Position numbers and translations under genes: made by a program. From Isosphaera pallida ATCC 43644 (GTDB lineage Bacteria > Planctomycetota > Planctomycetia > Isosphaerales > Isosphaeraceae), in contig NC_014962.1 in the NCBI RefSeq assembly GCF_000186345.1, forward strand, positions 5,298,450 through 5,362,449: a stretch of DNA of 64,000 nt, read 5' to 3'. The notes beneath the pieces were generated by a model. It did no database searches. It saw nothing but the letters and a program-made list of their open reading frames with translations, and was not told the DNA's origin. Shown piece after piece: positions 20,001-28,847 of this stretch. Numbering within the stretch: the first letter of the stretch is position 1; every line of letters begins with the position of its first letter.

Positions 20001-21305
20001 GAGGAGACTCCCGATTCGTCAAGCCCCGCATGGGCGGCGGCGACCCCGCGCGGTCTGTTCTTTGCCGCCGAGGTGCCCGGCCACGGTCGAGAATTGTGGT
20101 GCTTCGACCCACGCGATGGGTCGATGAGTCTGGTCAAGGACATTGTTGATTTCAACACGAGCGGCGATGGTCCTCCCCCCCCTCCCCAACTGGTGCCGAC
20201 TCCCGCCGATCCCATTGACCTCGACGGCGAACCCAACCTCATCGTGGTGGACGGCGATCGACGGGTCCGCCTGCTGCGTGATGATCTGGCCGTCCCGACG
20301 CTGGCGGAAGGGGATTCACTGCGCTTCGACCCCTGGAATCCCGAAGCGCGGGGACTGATCCCCACCGAGCGGGTGCTGCTGGAGTGGCGTCCCGATGCGG
20401 CTCCGTCCGACCCCGTCGGTGGCCCCGACTCTGGGCGTTCGCCCGCGACTTCCACCGGGTCGGTTCGGATCGACCCTGACTCGGGCGTGGTGATCTTCGA
20501 GGGACTCCCGCCCGGCCTGCACTCCGGCCGCCTAATTGTGAAGGACGCCGCCCATCCCGAGGTGGTCGTCGAGCGCCTCATGGTGGTCGTGGTCGAGAAC
20601 CGTCCGCCCGAAGTCGAGGCTGGCGATGACGTTCAGGTCGTCAACGCCCAGGGGATCCGCCTGATCCGCCACGGAGTCGTCCGCGACCCCGGAGGCGTAA
20701 CCGAGGCTTGGGTCGATTACGGCGACGGCCAGGGACCAAGGTTCCTGGCGATTGGACCTGACGGTGGATTCACGCTCGATCATGTTTACCATCACGCTGG
20801 ATCGTTCCAGGTCGTCGTGACCGTCATGGACGCCTTCGGCGGCGTGGGCGAGGATCGGTTCCAAGTGACGGTCACGCTGCCTCCTCCTCCCACGCCTTCG
20901 CCACCGATCGCGCCGCCTCCCGTCGCGTTGACCGCGGTGACGGTGACCGACCCCTCCCAATTGCGGTTTGCGCTGCAGTTTGACGGCGCGGTAACGGTGC
21001 CGCCTCAGGCGGTCCAACTGCGCGACCCGCGCGGCCGCCTGATCGCGTTGCGGTTGCAAACCACCACCCAAAATGGCCAAACCGTAGTGGTGGCCCAGGC
21101 TCCTCCGGCTCCCTCGTCGGCCCGTCCTCGGGGCGTGTACACGCTGACGGTGTTGGGCGATGGGTTACGGGACCGGCAAGGGCGAGCGGTTCGAGTGAGT
21201 GACGACGGCGCGGATCGCGTGGTCCGCTTCACTTCTCCCGCTGGTCCCCAGGCGACCCGTCGCCAGCCCTCCCGACCGGGTCGCGTTCGCTTCGCCCGCC
21301 GTTGA
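17004..21305 (+). CDS. Large ELWxxDGT-repeat exoprotein with PKD domain
   Basis: 1433 residues. There is no classical signal peptide; instead, LEERRLLSG appears near residue 50, a motif placed near the start of many giant planctomycete secreted proteins. The body is built of beta-propeller-type repeats whose signature is ELW-x-SDGT-x-x-GT followed by LV-x-DL-x-PGP-x-GS-x-P; about ten good or degenerate copies can be seen (for example ELWTSDGTSAGT, ELWVSDGTREGT, ELWTSDGTPEGT, EVWSTNGTPQGT). Near residues 1190-1290 a PKD-like domain follows (VDYGDGQGPRF ... YHHAGSFQVVVTVMD), then a Pro-rich linker and an Ig-like beta domain. The tail is Arg-rich. The start could be an ATG 11 codons later. A cell-surface or extracellular role is inferred; no enzymatic motif was seen. 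Confidence 0.85.
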   Translation: MSRAVRPGNATMSGERTTSERQGAVWRRWDGVRPRIRRSVRACPGSESLEERRLLSGEPLLSLAWLGNEAAAVAVAGRPFFVGRAEATGFELWTIDPWPTGSSGGGSTRPGGVSSPGGSSGAAGANDSGSATVTRLVADLLPGPASSNPHHLTPVGNRLFFIADDGRDGWQLFVADASGATIRKLTTQPHGLKPRDLIPVGDRLLMTVERPGPVGAAGSPGEGLELWVSDGSPTGTGRLLTTHAGVTGVRLLTLAGPRVYFEALRDNGTRDLWRTDGTAAGTRPVSEALDAVFEEGPLHWIAASGSTVFVADESGRLGVVEDAEWPGVGLPASGSVSLRTIPLNLPPNATLELLIGLSSPAETAIDPIESGVAVAVISDPARAGRGVWRIASQGVVDTVWLTEADELRAAVQLGDRIALAASSRVWLSDGTALGTHAVLQEIAAAPGSLDRGHLGLVDHLTASNGSAWFTTRDSWGHQRLRVVETTQPTLGDPAGVAPSPPIARVVFDLDSSGHDAMLGGLGNLHDDRVALLVRDTLTNSASLWSIGSEPGEGAIQLLTQFTLAADPSSRPEHLVALGDRVLFSAWHPRFGRELWTSDGTSAGTFLVRDIRAGVEGSQPDGLVVSGGLAFFTADDGRHGRELWVSDGTREGTRLVRDLVPGPASGEFGRLHPVVTHDPARRRIYFTFVDPVLGRELWTSDGTPEGTHPVLDLRVGPGGSNPRDLLVDARTGRVVFTADDGQGVERLWLAGPAAAAPGGNGPGGGVGWARTGVRGFGVSPITDTLGSNDQATSPVALGILGNRIYFAATHAAYGRELWAASVDTGVVWIVADLQPGPLGSSPRSGVMLGDRLYFTASTQMHGSEVWSTNGTPQGTGLVADLRFGPDGSNPRDLTAWNHDLAWIADHPDGGPGSLLLRFDPTTGTLIATAGPDGSNPTRLVPTHLKGMGEAEDSPPPPVGSGLYVLIDHPARGEELAWWDGQNALTSAGDLVPGVASPRILEETPDSSSPAWAAATPRGLFFAAEVPGHGRELWCFDPRDGSMSLVKDIVDFNTSGDGPPPPPQLVPTPADPIDLDGEPNLIVVDGDRRVRLLRDDLAVPTLAEGDSLRFDPWNPEARGLIPTERVLLEWRPDAAPSDPVGGPDSGRSPATSTGSVRIDPDSGVVIFEGLPPGLHSGRLIVKDAAHPEVVVERLMVVVVENRPPEVEAGDDVQVVNAQGIRLIRHGVVRDPGGVTEAWVDYGDGQGPRFLAIGPDGGFTLDHVYHHAGSFQVVVTVMDAFGGVGEDRFQVTVTLPPPPTPSPPIAPPPVALTAVTVTDPSQLRFALQFDGAVTVPPQAVQLRDPRGRLIALRLQTTTQNGQTVVVAQAPPAPSSARPRGVYTLTVLGDGLRDRQGRAVRVSDDGADRVVRFTSPAGPQATRRQPSRPGRVRFARR

Positions 21306-21341
21306 GGTTGATTGGGTGGACGGTGAGAGATGGAGTTGCGG

Positions 21342-22298
21342 TCACCCTGCGCGGGTCATGGCTTCGAGTGGAACCGTTTCCAGACGAATCACGTCGCGGT
21401 GGATTCGAGCGCGCCTTGAAAGCGTCTCGACCGACGCGCCGGGACGAGCGGGTGCCGCCGCGCGTCGGGTGTTGAAACCAAACTGATGGGGAGCCGAGAA
21501 GGGGTCGTCCCACGACGAATCGGTCGGTTCGGCCTGGTCAAACCTGGGTGCTGGTGTCACCTCGAAGCGCGAGGGAGCGGGAGGCGAGTCGGATCGGCCC
21601 TCCTCGGACTCCGGTTTTGGAGGAAGGGAGGAGGCACGGGAGGTGGTTGCGGAGTCGCCCTCAGCGCGGCTGGTGCTGTCGCGGTCCTCGTCGCGTTGGT
21701 CCGCCGCCGCAAACGCTGCCGATTTGGGAGGAGCAGGCAATCGAAAGACAGTGTGGGGAGCTGGTTCGGGCCAGGTGACTAGTTGCCTTCGCGCGGGGCC
21801 AGCATTTTGAAACGAGGTGTCGAACTCGTTGCCCGAGGTGACCGGGTAAGAGGGGGAAGGAACGGGAATCGTGGGTCGAACCGCGTCATAACGCGGTGGT
21901 GCCTCGCCGAACGTGGTCGTCACCCCCGAATGGGGAACGATCAGGGACGGGGCGGCGTGGGGTTGGACAGGATGGGTCGTCGCCGAGGTGGAACCGCTTC
22001 CCCGACCAACGACCGCGGCCTCGCAGCCCAAGCATGGGACGCCATCCGCGTGGTTGGTCCAGGCAAACCGATCATGGTGGCGACAAAGGCCAAGTTGTTC
22101 CAAGCAGCGGCTTAGCCTGCCCAGGGGACGAAACGCGACCGGGCAGCAGTAGGGAGGGTCGAGGTCGCACATCGTCGCCGACGTCTCCAACCCCGGACGG
22201 ACACAGCGACAGACTGGTCCCGCGCAGCCGCTCAGGGGGAGGATGATCAGGATCAAGGCGGCGAGGCGAATAAATAATGAACGCATACGTGATCTCAT
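21342..22298 (-). CDS. Lipoprotein with Cys-rich N-terminus and Pro/Ser-rich body
   Basis: 318 residues. The N-terminus MRSRMRSLFIRLAALILIIL leads to the lipobox LSGC, so lipid anchoring at Cys 25 is expected. The next ~70 residues hold many cysteines (CAGPVCRCVRPG, CDLDPPYCC, CLEQLGLCRHH, CLGCEA), suggesting disulfides or metal binding. The remaining ~220 residues are rich in Pro, Ser, Ala and Glu and look disordered. GGAGGAATAGG precedes the ATG. It converges with the ELWxxDGT gene, with 36 bases between stops. Function unknown; no named family recognised. Confidence 0.7.
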   Translation of the reverse strand: MRSRMRSLFIRLAALILIILPLSGCAGPVCRCVRPGLETSATMCDLDPPYCCPVAFRPLGRLSRCLEQLGLCRHHDRFAWTNHADGVPCLGCEAAVVGRGSGSTSATTHPVQPHAAPSLIVPHSGVTTTFGEAPPRYDAVRPTIPVPSPSYPVTSGNEFDTSFQNAGPARRQLVTWPEPAPHTVFRLPAPPKSAAFAAADQRDEDRDSTSRAEGDSATTSRASSLPPKPESEEGRSDSPPAPSRFEVTPAPRFDQAEPTDSSWDDPFSAPHQFGFNTRRAAAPARPGASVETLSRRARIHRDVIRLETVPLEAMTRAG

Positions 22299-22582
22299 AG
22301 GTTCCTATTCCTCCCGCGCTCCGAGGCGGAGCAACGACGTTGGCCGGTTCCGGCCCTCGATGGCGCGTGGTTGATCGAGCCGGGGATCGACGCCAACGGC
22401 GGACCTTGTCGCCCGGAACCCCGGCCCGGACTTCCGTGCGTGTGGCGTGTGGTTCCGGGTCGAATCTACGACGCCTCGGCGGAAGCGACGCGGAATTGTA
22501 AAATGGGGCACGTCGAGTCGATCGGTGGTTTCTCCCCCACGCCCTCGCCCCCTCAATCCTCCGCTCTCCCGGAGCGCCTGCG

Positions 22583-23779
22583 ATGCCTCCCAGCCACGAC
22601 TCCTCCCCACCGTCCGCCACCGAGTTTGGCTTCGACCCGTTGGGCCTGGATCGCCACCAGCTTGAAACCCTCTGGAGCGAGTGGCTGAGCCTGGACGACC
22701 ACACCATGCCCGGGCTGGTGACCCGATTCCGCGAAGCTATCCGGGCCGCTGACCGCCTGGGCGAGGTGGATCTGGGAGTGCGTCTGCGGTTGGCGCTGGT
22801 GACCATCGCCTTCGATCAAGGTCAGTATCCCGAGGCGCTCAACGCCTTCGCTTGGGCTGAGGCCAAGCTGGCCGCCAACCCCGAATTGGAATCCCAGCAT
22901 CCGATCATGCCTCATCTGGTTCGGCTCAGCCACGCGCTTTGCCTCTCGGCACTTTCGGACTATCCGACCATCCCCCGCGACCACATCGAAGCCGTTTACG
23001 GCGAATTGGCGCGGCGTTTGGATCGTCTGGGCGAGGATCACGGCCTCCTGTACTGGCTGCGCTGCTTCACGGAATTAGACATGCTAAACCACGACGCGGC
23101 CCGTCATGCCTTCGCCACCTGGAACCGCCATACCCACGCCGACGTGCTGGACGACCCAACCTGTTCGGCCTATTTACGGGTGTATTACTATGCGGAACTT
23201 GGCGAGGACGCCAAGGCGTTCGACGAGGCCCAGCGGGTTTTCGAGGCGCAAGGGGCCCATCATTCGCTGCGTCCCCACACGATCGGGCGACTGCTGGAAC
23301 CCCTCAGACGCCAAGGACGGCTCGCCGAAGCGGCCCGCCTGCAAGCCGAAGGGCTGCGGTTGATCGAAACCCGCCGGGCGGGCGACGCCCGGTTGCCCCT
23401 AGCGCTGCATTTGGCGTTTCTGACTCGAACCGATCAGTTGGCGCGCGCTTACGCACTCGATCGGACGTATGGACGTTCGGTTGTAGAGCAGGGATCCCCC
23501 TGGCAACGCTACCACTACCTTTGCTCCTCGGCAATGCTGTGGCGGCATCTGGCCGAAACCGGGCGTCTCCGCGAGATCGAGGCGGCAACCCAAGGCGACG
23601 CCTCCCCCAGCCTGCCCCAAAGCCCCGAGTCCCCAGCCGAACGGGCCGCCCGCCTAAGCGCGTCCAGCCGCGCCCTGGCGCTGGCCTTCGACCGCCGCGA
23701 AGGCCACCACCGCTTCCTTGAACACTGGACTGCCACCGTCGAACAGCCCCCTACGATCACCCCCATCGAGCCGCAGTAA
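22583..23779 (+). CDS. Helical-repeat (TPR-like) protein of unknown function
   Basis: 398 residues, almost entirely predicted helices with the Ala/Leu/Tyr spacing of tetratricopeptide-like arrays (GVRLRLALVTIAFDQGQYPE, YYAELGEDAKAFDEAQRVFE, LRRQGRLAEAARLQAEGLRL). There is no signal peptide, so a cytoplasmic protein is expected. No catalytic motif is visible. A role as a protein-interaction scaffold is inference from the repeats. It stands alone, with a decayed region downstream. Confidence 0.7.
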   Translation: MPPSHDSSPPSATEFGFDPLGLDRHQLETLWSEWLSLDDHTMPGLVTRFREAIRAADRLGEVDLGVRLRLALVTIAFDQGQYPEALNAFAWAEAKLAANPELESQHPIMPHLVRLSHALCLSALSDYPTIPRDHIEAVYGELARRLDRLGEDHGLLYWLRCFTELDMLNHDAARHAFATWNRHTHADVLDDPTCSAYLRVYYYAELGEDAKAFDEAQRVFEAQGAHHSLRPHTIGRLLEPLRRQGRLAEAARLQAEGLRLIETRRAGDARLPLALHLAFLTRTDQLARAYALDRTYGRSVVEQGSPWQRYHYLCSSAMLWRHLAETGRLREIEAATQGDASPSLPQSPESPAERAARLSASSRALALAFDRREGHHRFLEHWTATVEQPPTITPIEPQ

Positions 23780-23844
23780 GCCAGATCGGTCGCGTCATGC
23801 AAGTCCAAGCCGCACCTTGCTTGTCCTTCGCAAGGGGTTCCATC

Positions 23845-24200
23845 ATGCCCGACGCCGCCGACCGTTTGCCCGATCGACCCATCCGCAAGCGAGCGGCCAG
23901 GGGCGCGCCAAGCAGTGATTTGATCTTTTCAGCCTCCGTCGCCGGCAACGCCGAGGTGTTTCCACAAGTTCTCCCGCTCCATGCCCCTCAAGGATCAAGT
24001 GTCGCCGATGTTACCTATGGCCAAGGAACGTTTTGGAAGCACGTGCCAGCCGAAGATGACGTCGTCTTGGCCAGCGGAATCGGGCAACTCAAACGAGTTA
24101 GATTCATACCTTGATGAAACCAAGGAGATCGATTTTGGTATGCTTGCTGTCCCGCGCGTTGGGTCGATCTTGGCGAGGATGAACCTGAACTCCCCATTTC
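23845..24200 (+). pseudogene. Decayed site-specific DNA methyltransferase remnant
   Basis: The frame from the ATG at 23845 (after AAGGGG) reads 89 codons and contains FSASVAGNAEVFPQVLPLH and SSVADVTYGQGTFWKHVP, then VLASGI. This closely resembles the N-terminal SAM-binding part of a bacterial/phage DNA methyltransferase family (xxNAELFPxVLxLH, VADVTYGKGxFW, LLATDI). It stops at 24114 just where the family normally continues. A +1 shift there gives SYLDETKEIDFGMLAVPRV, which looks like a corroded form of the motif that normally reads D-x-S-x-D-x-x-x-x-DPPY. The catalytic DPPY is lost. The remaining two thirds of the expected protein is not recognisable. I read this as a dead restriction/modification or prophage gene; the family match is from memory and was not searched. 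Confidence 0.5.
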
Positions 24201-24792
24201 AAGGGCAAGCGATCCGTGCGGGTGAATTGCGAGATGGTCAAACCCTCGACGCGAAAGGCGCGTGGTCTCAACGATCGAGTGGGTTGTCAAGAGCGCACCT
24301 CGGGTTCTGCGACTCTGTTCGAGAACATGATCATACTTGGGAACGATGTTAAGAGTGGTCGGTCATTCACGCATTCCGCATCGAATTGGTGACCAAACAA
24401 CCGTGTCTTTGCGACAGGATCAAAAGCCTAGATGAAGGGTTGGGGCTGTTCCCGCTCAACCCGCCCGATAGAAGGGGGGGGCAATTGATTGCGGTGAGCC
24501 AATTCCTCCTGGAACAAGCCATGTTCCAAGCGAAGTTGCCGCGGGCAACGATCAAAAGCGATTCAACACGTCATCCCTCGGACTCATGGTCTTGGTTATG
24601 TTATGGTCATGGGACAGGGAGGGAATCGGCGGCGGCGGACGATGAGTCACACCCGAGCGGTTGGTTTCCGGACAAGGCAGGTCTTGGTTTTCGCGGGAGT
24701 TTCGGCGATACTAAAAGACCGGGGCGGCGAGTGGTGGGCTCGTATGCCCGGACTGGAACCCTTTACGCACAGTTAGGGATGGCCGCGAACCG
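24201..24792. other. Degenerate non-coding stretch
   Basis: About 590 bases of lower GC with stops in every frame and no recognisable gene; continuous with the methyltransferase remnant. It probably consists of decayed accessory DNA. No inverted repeats marking an element were found here. Confidence 0.4.
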
Positions 24793-26955
24793 ATGTCCGT
24801 CAAGCCGTTCGACCCCTCGACGTTGTTCGCCAAGCTCCGCGAGCTTTCTAGGAACCTCTGGTGGACCTGGCAGCCGGGCGCGGATCAGATTCTCGAATTG
24901 ATCGACCCCGAGCTTTGGGCCAAGGTCAACCACAACGCCGTCGAGTTTCTAGCCAAGCTGCCGCCTGACGCCCTGGAGCGTTCCACTGGCCTGCAAGCGC
25001 TGCGGGCGCGGGTCGATTCGGGCGCGCGGCGTTTGGCGGAATACCTCCACAAAGAGAAAGCGTGGGGCACCATCCACGCCTATAACCTGCGGACCCAGCC
25101 GGTGGCCTACTTCTCGGCTGAGTTCGGCCTGCACGAGTCGCTGCCGATCTACTCGGGCGGTCTGGGGGTGCTGGCCGGCGACCACCTCAAGAGCGCCAGC
25201 GACCTGGACATCCCCCTGGTGGGGGTGGGGCTGCTGTACAACCAGGGCTACTTCAGCCAATCGCTCAACGCCGAGGGTTGGCAAATTGAAACCTACGCCA
25301 ACACCGACGTGACCAAGCTGCCAGTCGATCCAGTACCCGACCCCTCGGGTTCAAGCGACCAGCTCCAGGTCTCTATCGATACCCCCCAGGGAGCGCTGCA
25401 CGCCCGGGTCTGGAAGGTGGAGGTGGGGCGTCGCACCCTCTATCTGCTGGATTCCGACGTGCCAGCCAACCGTCCCGAGGACCGCGCGCTGACGGCCCGG
25501 CTTTACGGTGGCGACGCCCGGGTGCGGATTCGCCAGGAACTGCTGCTGGGAGTCGGCGGTCTTCGGGCGCTGTTTGTCATGGGGATTCGACCCAGCGTGA
25601 TCCATCTCAACGAAGGCCACAGCGCCTTCGCGGCGCTGGAGATGGGCCGGATCAAGATGGAGGAGCAGGGAGAGAACTTCTGGAGCGTGTTCCGGGACGT
25701 GGCGGCGATGACGGTCTTCACTACTCACACCCCGGTGGCCGCCGGTCACGACCGCTTCTCGCCGGCGTTGGTCGAGGAGACCCTAGGCAAATACCGCGAG
25801 TCGCTCCACATCAGCCACGACGCGCTAATGAGCCTGGGACGAGTCAACACCGCTGACCACAACGAACCATTCTGCATGACCGTGCTGGCGCTCAAGATGA
25901 CCCGGCGCTGCAACGGCGTCAGTGCGCTGCACGGCGAGGTGTCGCGGCGGATGTGGCAGGCGCTGTACCCCGAAAAGCGGCTCGAAGAGGTGCCGATTGG
26001 TCACATCACCAATGGGGTCCATGTGGGAAGCTGGCTGGCCTCCCCTATGCGGATGCTCTACAACCGGGTACTCGGACCAGATTGGCTGACCCGTTTGGAG
26101 CAACCCGAGCAGCTGCTGCCGCTGGAGGGGATCGACCCAGCTGAGCTTTGGGAAGTTCACCAAATTCTCAAAGCACGGCTGATCGAGTTCGCCCGGAAAC
26201 GCCTGGCTGCCCAGGCCGCCCGTCGCGGGGAAGGAGCCGCGGCGATCACCCAAGCCTCCCGGGCGCTGGACCTGGAGACCCTCACCATCGGCTTTGCGCG
26301 GCGCTTCGCCACCTACAAGCGGGCCACTTTGTCGATTTCCGACGCCGACAAGCTCGATCAGATGATCAATTCGACCGACCAACCGATTCAGATCATCTTC
26401 GCGGGCAAGGCGCACCCCGAGGACAAGTACGGCAAGGAGTTGATCCAGTCAATCGTCCAGAGGGGCCGAGACCCCCGGTTCGCCGGTCGGATCGTCTTCC
26501 TGGAGGATTACGACATGAACGTGGCCCGCCACCTTGTGCAGGGGGTGGACGTGTGGCTCAACAACCCCCGGCGTCCCCAGGAAGCCTCCGGCACCTCAGG
26601 CCAGAAGGCGGCGATCAACGGCGTGCTGAATTGCTCGATCCTGGACGGCTGGTGGGCCGAAGCCTACGACGGCCTCAACGGCTTTGCCATCGGCCGCGGA
26701 CAGGTCCATCAAGATGTGCGGATTCAAGACCAACGCGACCAGGCCGATCTGCTCAAAACCTTGACCGAGGAGGTCGTGCCGCTGTACTACGAGCGGGACG
26801 GCGACGGTCTGCCCCGCCGCTGGATCGCCCGGATGAAGCACGCGATGGCCACCCTGTGCTGGCGTTTCAGCGCCGAGCGGATGGTTCGGGACTACACGCT
26901 GAGAGCCTACCTGCCCGCCGCCGGCCGTTGCCTGGCCGACTTGCCATCCAACTGA
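24793..26955 (+). CDS. glgP: Alpha-glucan phosphorylase (short bacterial type)
   Basis: 720 residues of the GT35 family, the shorter bacterial/archaeal subgroup rather than the ~830-residue E. coli MalP/GlgP type. It releases glucose 1-phosphate from glycogen or maltodextrin using pyridoxal phosphate in the cytoplasm. Seen: the N-terminal ELSRNLWWTW; AEFGLHESLPIYSGGLGVLA and GDHLKSASDLDIPLVGVG; NEGHSAFAALE; HTPVAAGHDRF; HITNGVH; and near the C-terminus EASGTSGQKAAINGVLN with the PLP-binding Lys, followed by LDGWWAEAYDGLNGFAIG. All key segments are intact. The protein kinase gene starts 200 bases downstream on the same strand; a functional link is only suggested by position. Confidence 0.95.
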   Translation: MSVKPFDPSTLFAKLRELSRNLWWTWQPGADQILELIDPELWAKVNHNAVEFLAKLPPDALERSTGLQALRARVDSGARRLAEYLHKEKAWGTIHAYNLRTQPVAYFSAEFGLHESLPIYSGGLGVLAGDHLKSASDLDIPLVGVGLLYNQGYFSQSLNAEGWQIETYANTDVTKLPVDPVPDPSGSSDQLQVSIDTPQGALHARVWKVEVGRRTLYLLDSDVPANRPEDRALTARLYGGDARVRIRQELLLGVGGLRALFVMGIRPSVIHLNEGHSAFAALEMGRIKMEEQGENFWSVFRDVAAMTVFTTHTPVAAGHDRFSPALVEETLGKYRESLHISHDALMSLGRVNTADHNEPFCMTVLALKMTRRCNGVSALHGEVSRRMWQALYPEKRLEEVPIGHITNGVHVGSWLASPMRMLYNRVLGPDWLTRLEQPEQLLPLEGIDPAELWEVHQILKARLIEFARKRLAAQAARRGEGAAAITQASRALDLETLTIGFARRFATYKRATLSISDADKLDQMINSTDQPIQIIFAGKAHPEDKYGKELIQSIVQRGRDPRFAGRIVFLEDYDMNVARHLVQGVDVWLNNPRRPQEASGTSGQKAAINGVLNCSILDGWWAEAYDGLNGFAIGRGQVHQDVRIQDQRDQADLLKTLTEEVVPLYYERDGDGLPRRWIARMKHAMATLCWRFSAERMVRDYTLRAYLPAAGRCLADLPSN

Positions 26956-27155
26956 GCGCGGGTTGGTCCCTCGCTCGCAACGCCGAGTCGTCCCATTTCG
27001 GCTGGGGTGGATCGACCAGCCCGATTCTCCCGGTCAACCCGTCGCCCCATCCTGGGTTGTCCCCGGAGTTCGGTCCCGACCAGCCCACGCTGGGATCCCC
27101 CCTGATCGGTTTCGGTTCCGTTTCCCGTTGGCCTAGTCGGATCGGAGTTGCCGCC

Positions 27156-28847
27156 ATGAGCCTCGAACTCTCCGAATCAGACTCCTCCCCGTCCTCCGAC
27201 AAGGAGAATCTGCCCCGCAAAATGGGATCCTTCAAACTGATCCGCAAGCTGGGCGAAGGAGCGATGGGAGTGGTCTACGAGGCGATCCATGAACCCTCCG
27301 GACGCCGCGCCGCGGTGAAGGAGATGACCACCGCCGACCTCCGCAACACCACCGGCTACAAACGCTGGGAACGTGAAATCGATATTCTGAAAACACTTAA
27401 GCATCCTAATATCGTTCGATTTTATGCTAATGGTCGTTCTAAGAGCGTTCCCTACCTGGCGATGGAACTCGTTGAAGGGGAAGCGCTGGATAAGCTGCTT
27501 AAGAAGCGTGGGGCATTTGACTGGAGGACCGTGGCGATCCTGGGGGCGCAGCTGTGCGACGCTTTGCACCACGCGCATCAATCCAAGATCATTCACCGGG
27601 ATCTCAAACCGTCCAACCTGATGCTGACCGGCACCCCCCAGCGTCCGATTCTCAAGCTGGCCGACTTCGGCATCGCCAAAGCGCTTGAGGAAACCGGGAT
27701 CACCGCGACGGGGCGAACTGTGGGGACCGCTGCCTACATGGCCCCCGAGCAGATCGCCGAACCAGACACCATCTCGCACAAAACCGACCTGTATTCGCTG
27801 GGTATCGTCCTTTATCAACTGGTGACCGGGGAATTACCGTTCAACGGCGCGACCTACGCGGCGATGATGACCCTGCATCTCAAAGAAAAGCCGCCCCGCG
27901 CCTCCTCCAAAGCCCACCTGCCGCCAGAGTTCGATGATCTCATCGATCAGCTTTTGAGCAAAGCCCCGCAGGATCGCCCGTTCGACGCCCTGGCGGTGGG
28001 CGAACGGTTGCGGGCCATCGCGGCCATGGACTGGAAGCCACAAGAGAAACTGCCCCCCCGCGCCACCACCGAGGTCCGAACCCGACCCCGACCAACCAGC
28101 ACCATCGAGCGGGCGGGCTGGAACCCCGAGACCATCGCTACCCTCGGCCTGGTTGTGTCCCTGGTGTTGATCCTGAGCTTCATGCTCTGGTACATCTTCG
28201 CCCCGGTCTCGACCGACTCGCTGTACACCCAGGTCAAAGCGGTCATGGACACGGACAACCGCCTGGCGATCCGCGACTCCCGCTTCCAGGCCAAACTCGA
28301 CGAATTGCTCATCCGCTCCGACCTGGGCGATCGCTTCGAGCAAGTCCGCAGCTGGAAGGATCGCGCGATGTTTTTCGAGGCGGAGGACAAAGCGCGGACC
28401 ATCAAGATCCCCGGCCAGGCTGGGTCACTCAAACGCGCTCCCAGTAACCCAATCGAGGAACTCTACGCCCAAACCGCCGCCGAGGCCCAACGGCTCGAAG
28501 CCGACCTCGAACTGGAAAAATCGGCCCAACGCTGGCGGAGCATGGCCGAACAGATCGACGCGGAGGCTCCCGAAGAACGCGGCTGGCGCGCCTTGGCACT
28601 AAGCGAAGCTGAGAAGAATCAAGCTAAGCTCCAGGAACTGCGCCAAGCGATCGACGACGAAATGAAACGGGCACGCAGCCTGATCGAAACGCAAAGTGGC
28701 GGCGTCCGCCAGGCCATCCCAATCTGGCAAAACCTGATCGAAAAATACTGGATCTACCCCGACCTCCGTCCCCTCCTCACGCGCGGCCCCCTGCAACGCT
28801 TGGTCGACAATGGCATGGCTCCACCCGATATCGTCAACCGTCCTTGA
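27156..28847 (+). CDS. Membrane-anchored Ser/Thr protein kinase
   Basis: 563 residues from the ATG at 27156, where CGGAG precedes the start; the open frame before it is a shadow of glgP. Residues about 25-290 are a Hanks-type kinase: Gly loop GEGAMGVVYEA, AAVKEM (ATP Lys), HRDLKPSN (His near 147), DFG and MAPEQ. A single transmembrane helix (LVVSLVLILSFMLWYIFAPV, about 327-346) follows. The C-terminal ~215 residues are outside the membrane in the usual topology and form a charged helical/coiled-coil domain (LEKSAQRWRSMAEQIDAEAP). Signal sensing by this domain is inferred. All catalytic residues are present. A stretch of the gene around 27380-27440 is AT-richer than the rest. Confidence 0.93.
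   Translation: MSLELSESDSSPSSDKENLPRKMGSFKLIRKLGEGAMGVVYEAIHEPSGRRAAVKEMTTADLRNTTGYKRWEREIDILKTLKHPNIVRFYANGRSKSVPYLAMELVEGEALDKLLKKRGAFDWRTVAILGAQLCDALHHAHQSKIIHRDLKPSNLMLTGTPQRPILKLADFGIAKALEETGITATGRTVGTAAYMAPEQIAEPDTISHKTDLYSLGIVLYQLVTGELPFNGATYAAMMTLHLKEKPPRASSKAHLPPEFDDLIDQLLSKAPQDRPFDALAVGERLRAIAAMDWKPQEKLPPRATTEVRTRPRPTSTIERAGWNPETIATLGLVVSLVLILSFMLWYIFAPVSTDSLYTQVKAVMDTDNRLAIRDSRFQAKLDELLIRSDLGDRFEQVRSWKDRAMFFEAEDKARTIKIPGQAGSLKRAPSNPIEELYAQTAAEAQRLEADLELEKSAQRWRSMAEQIDAEAPEERGWRALALSEAEKNQAKLQELRQAIDDEMKRARSLIETQSGGVRQAIPIWQNLIEKYWIYPDLRPLLTRGPLQRLVDNGMAPPDIVNRP

Noticed and set aside
26148-27155. 336-codon N-terminal extension of the glgP-linked kinase.
   Set aside because: It is an out-of-frame shadow of the phosphorylase gene; the kinase has its own ribosome site and ATG at 27156.
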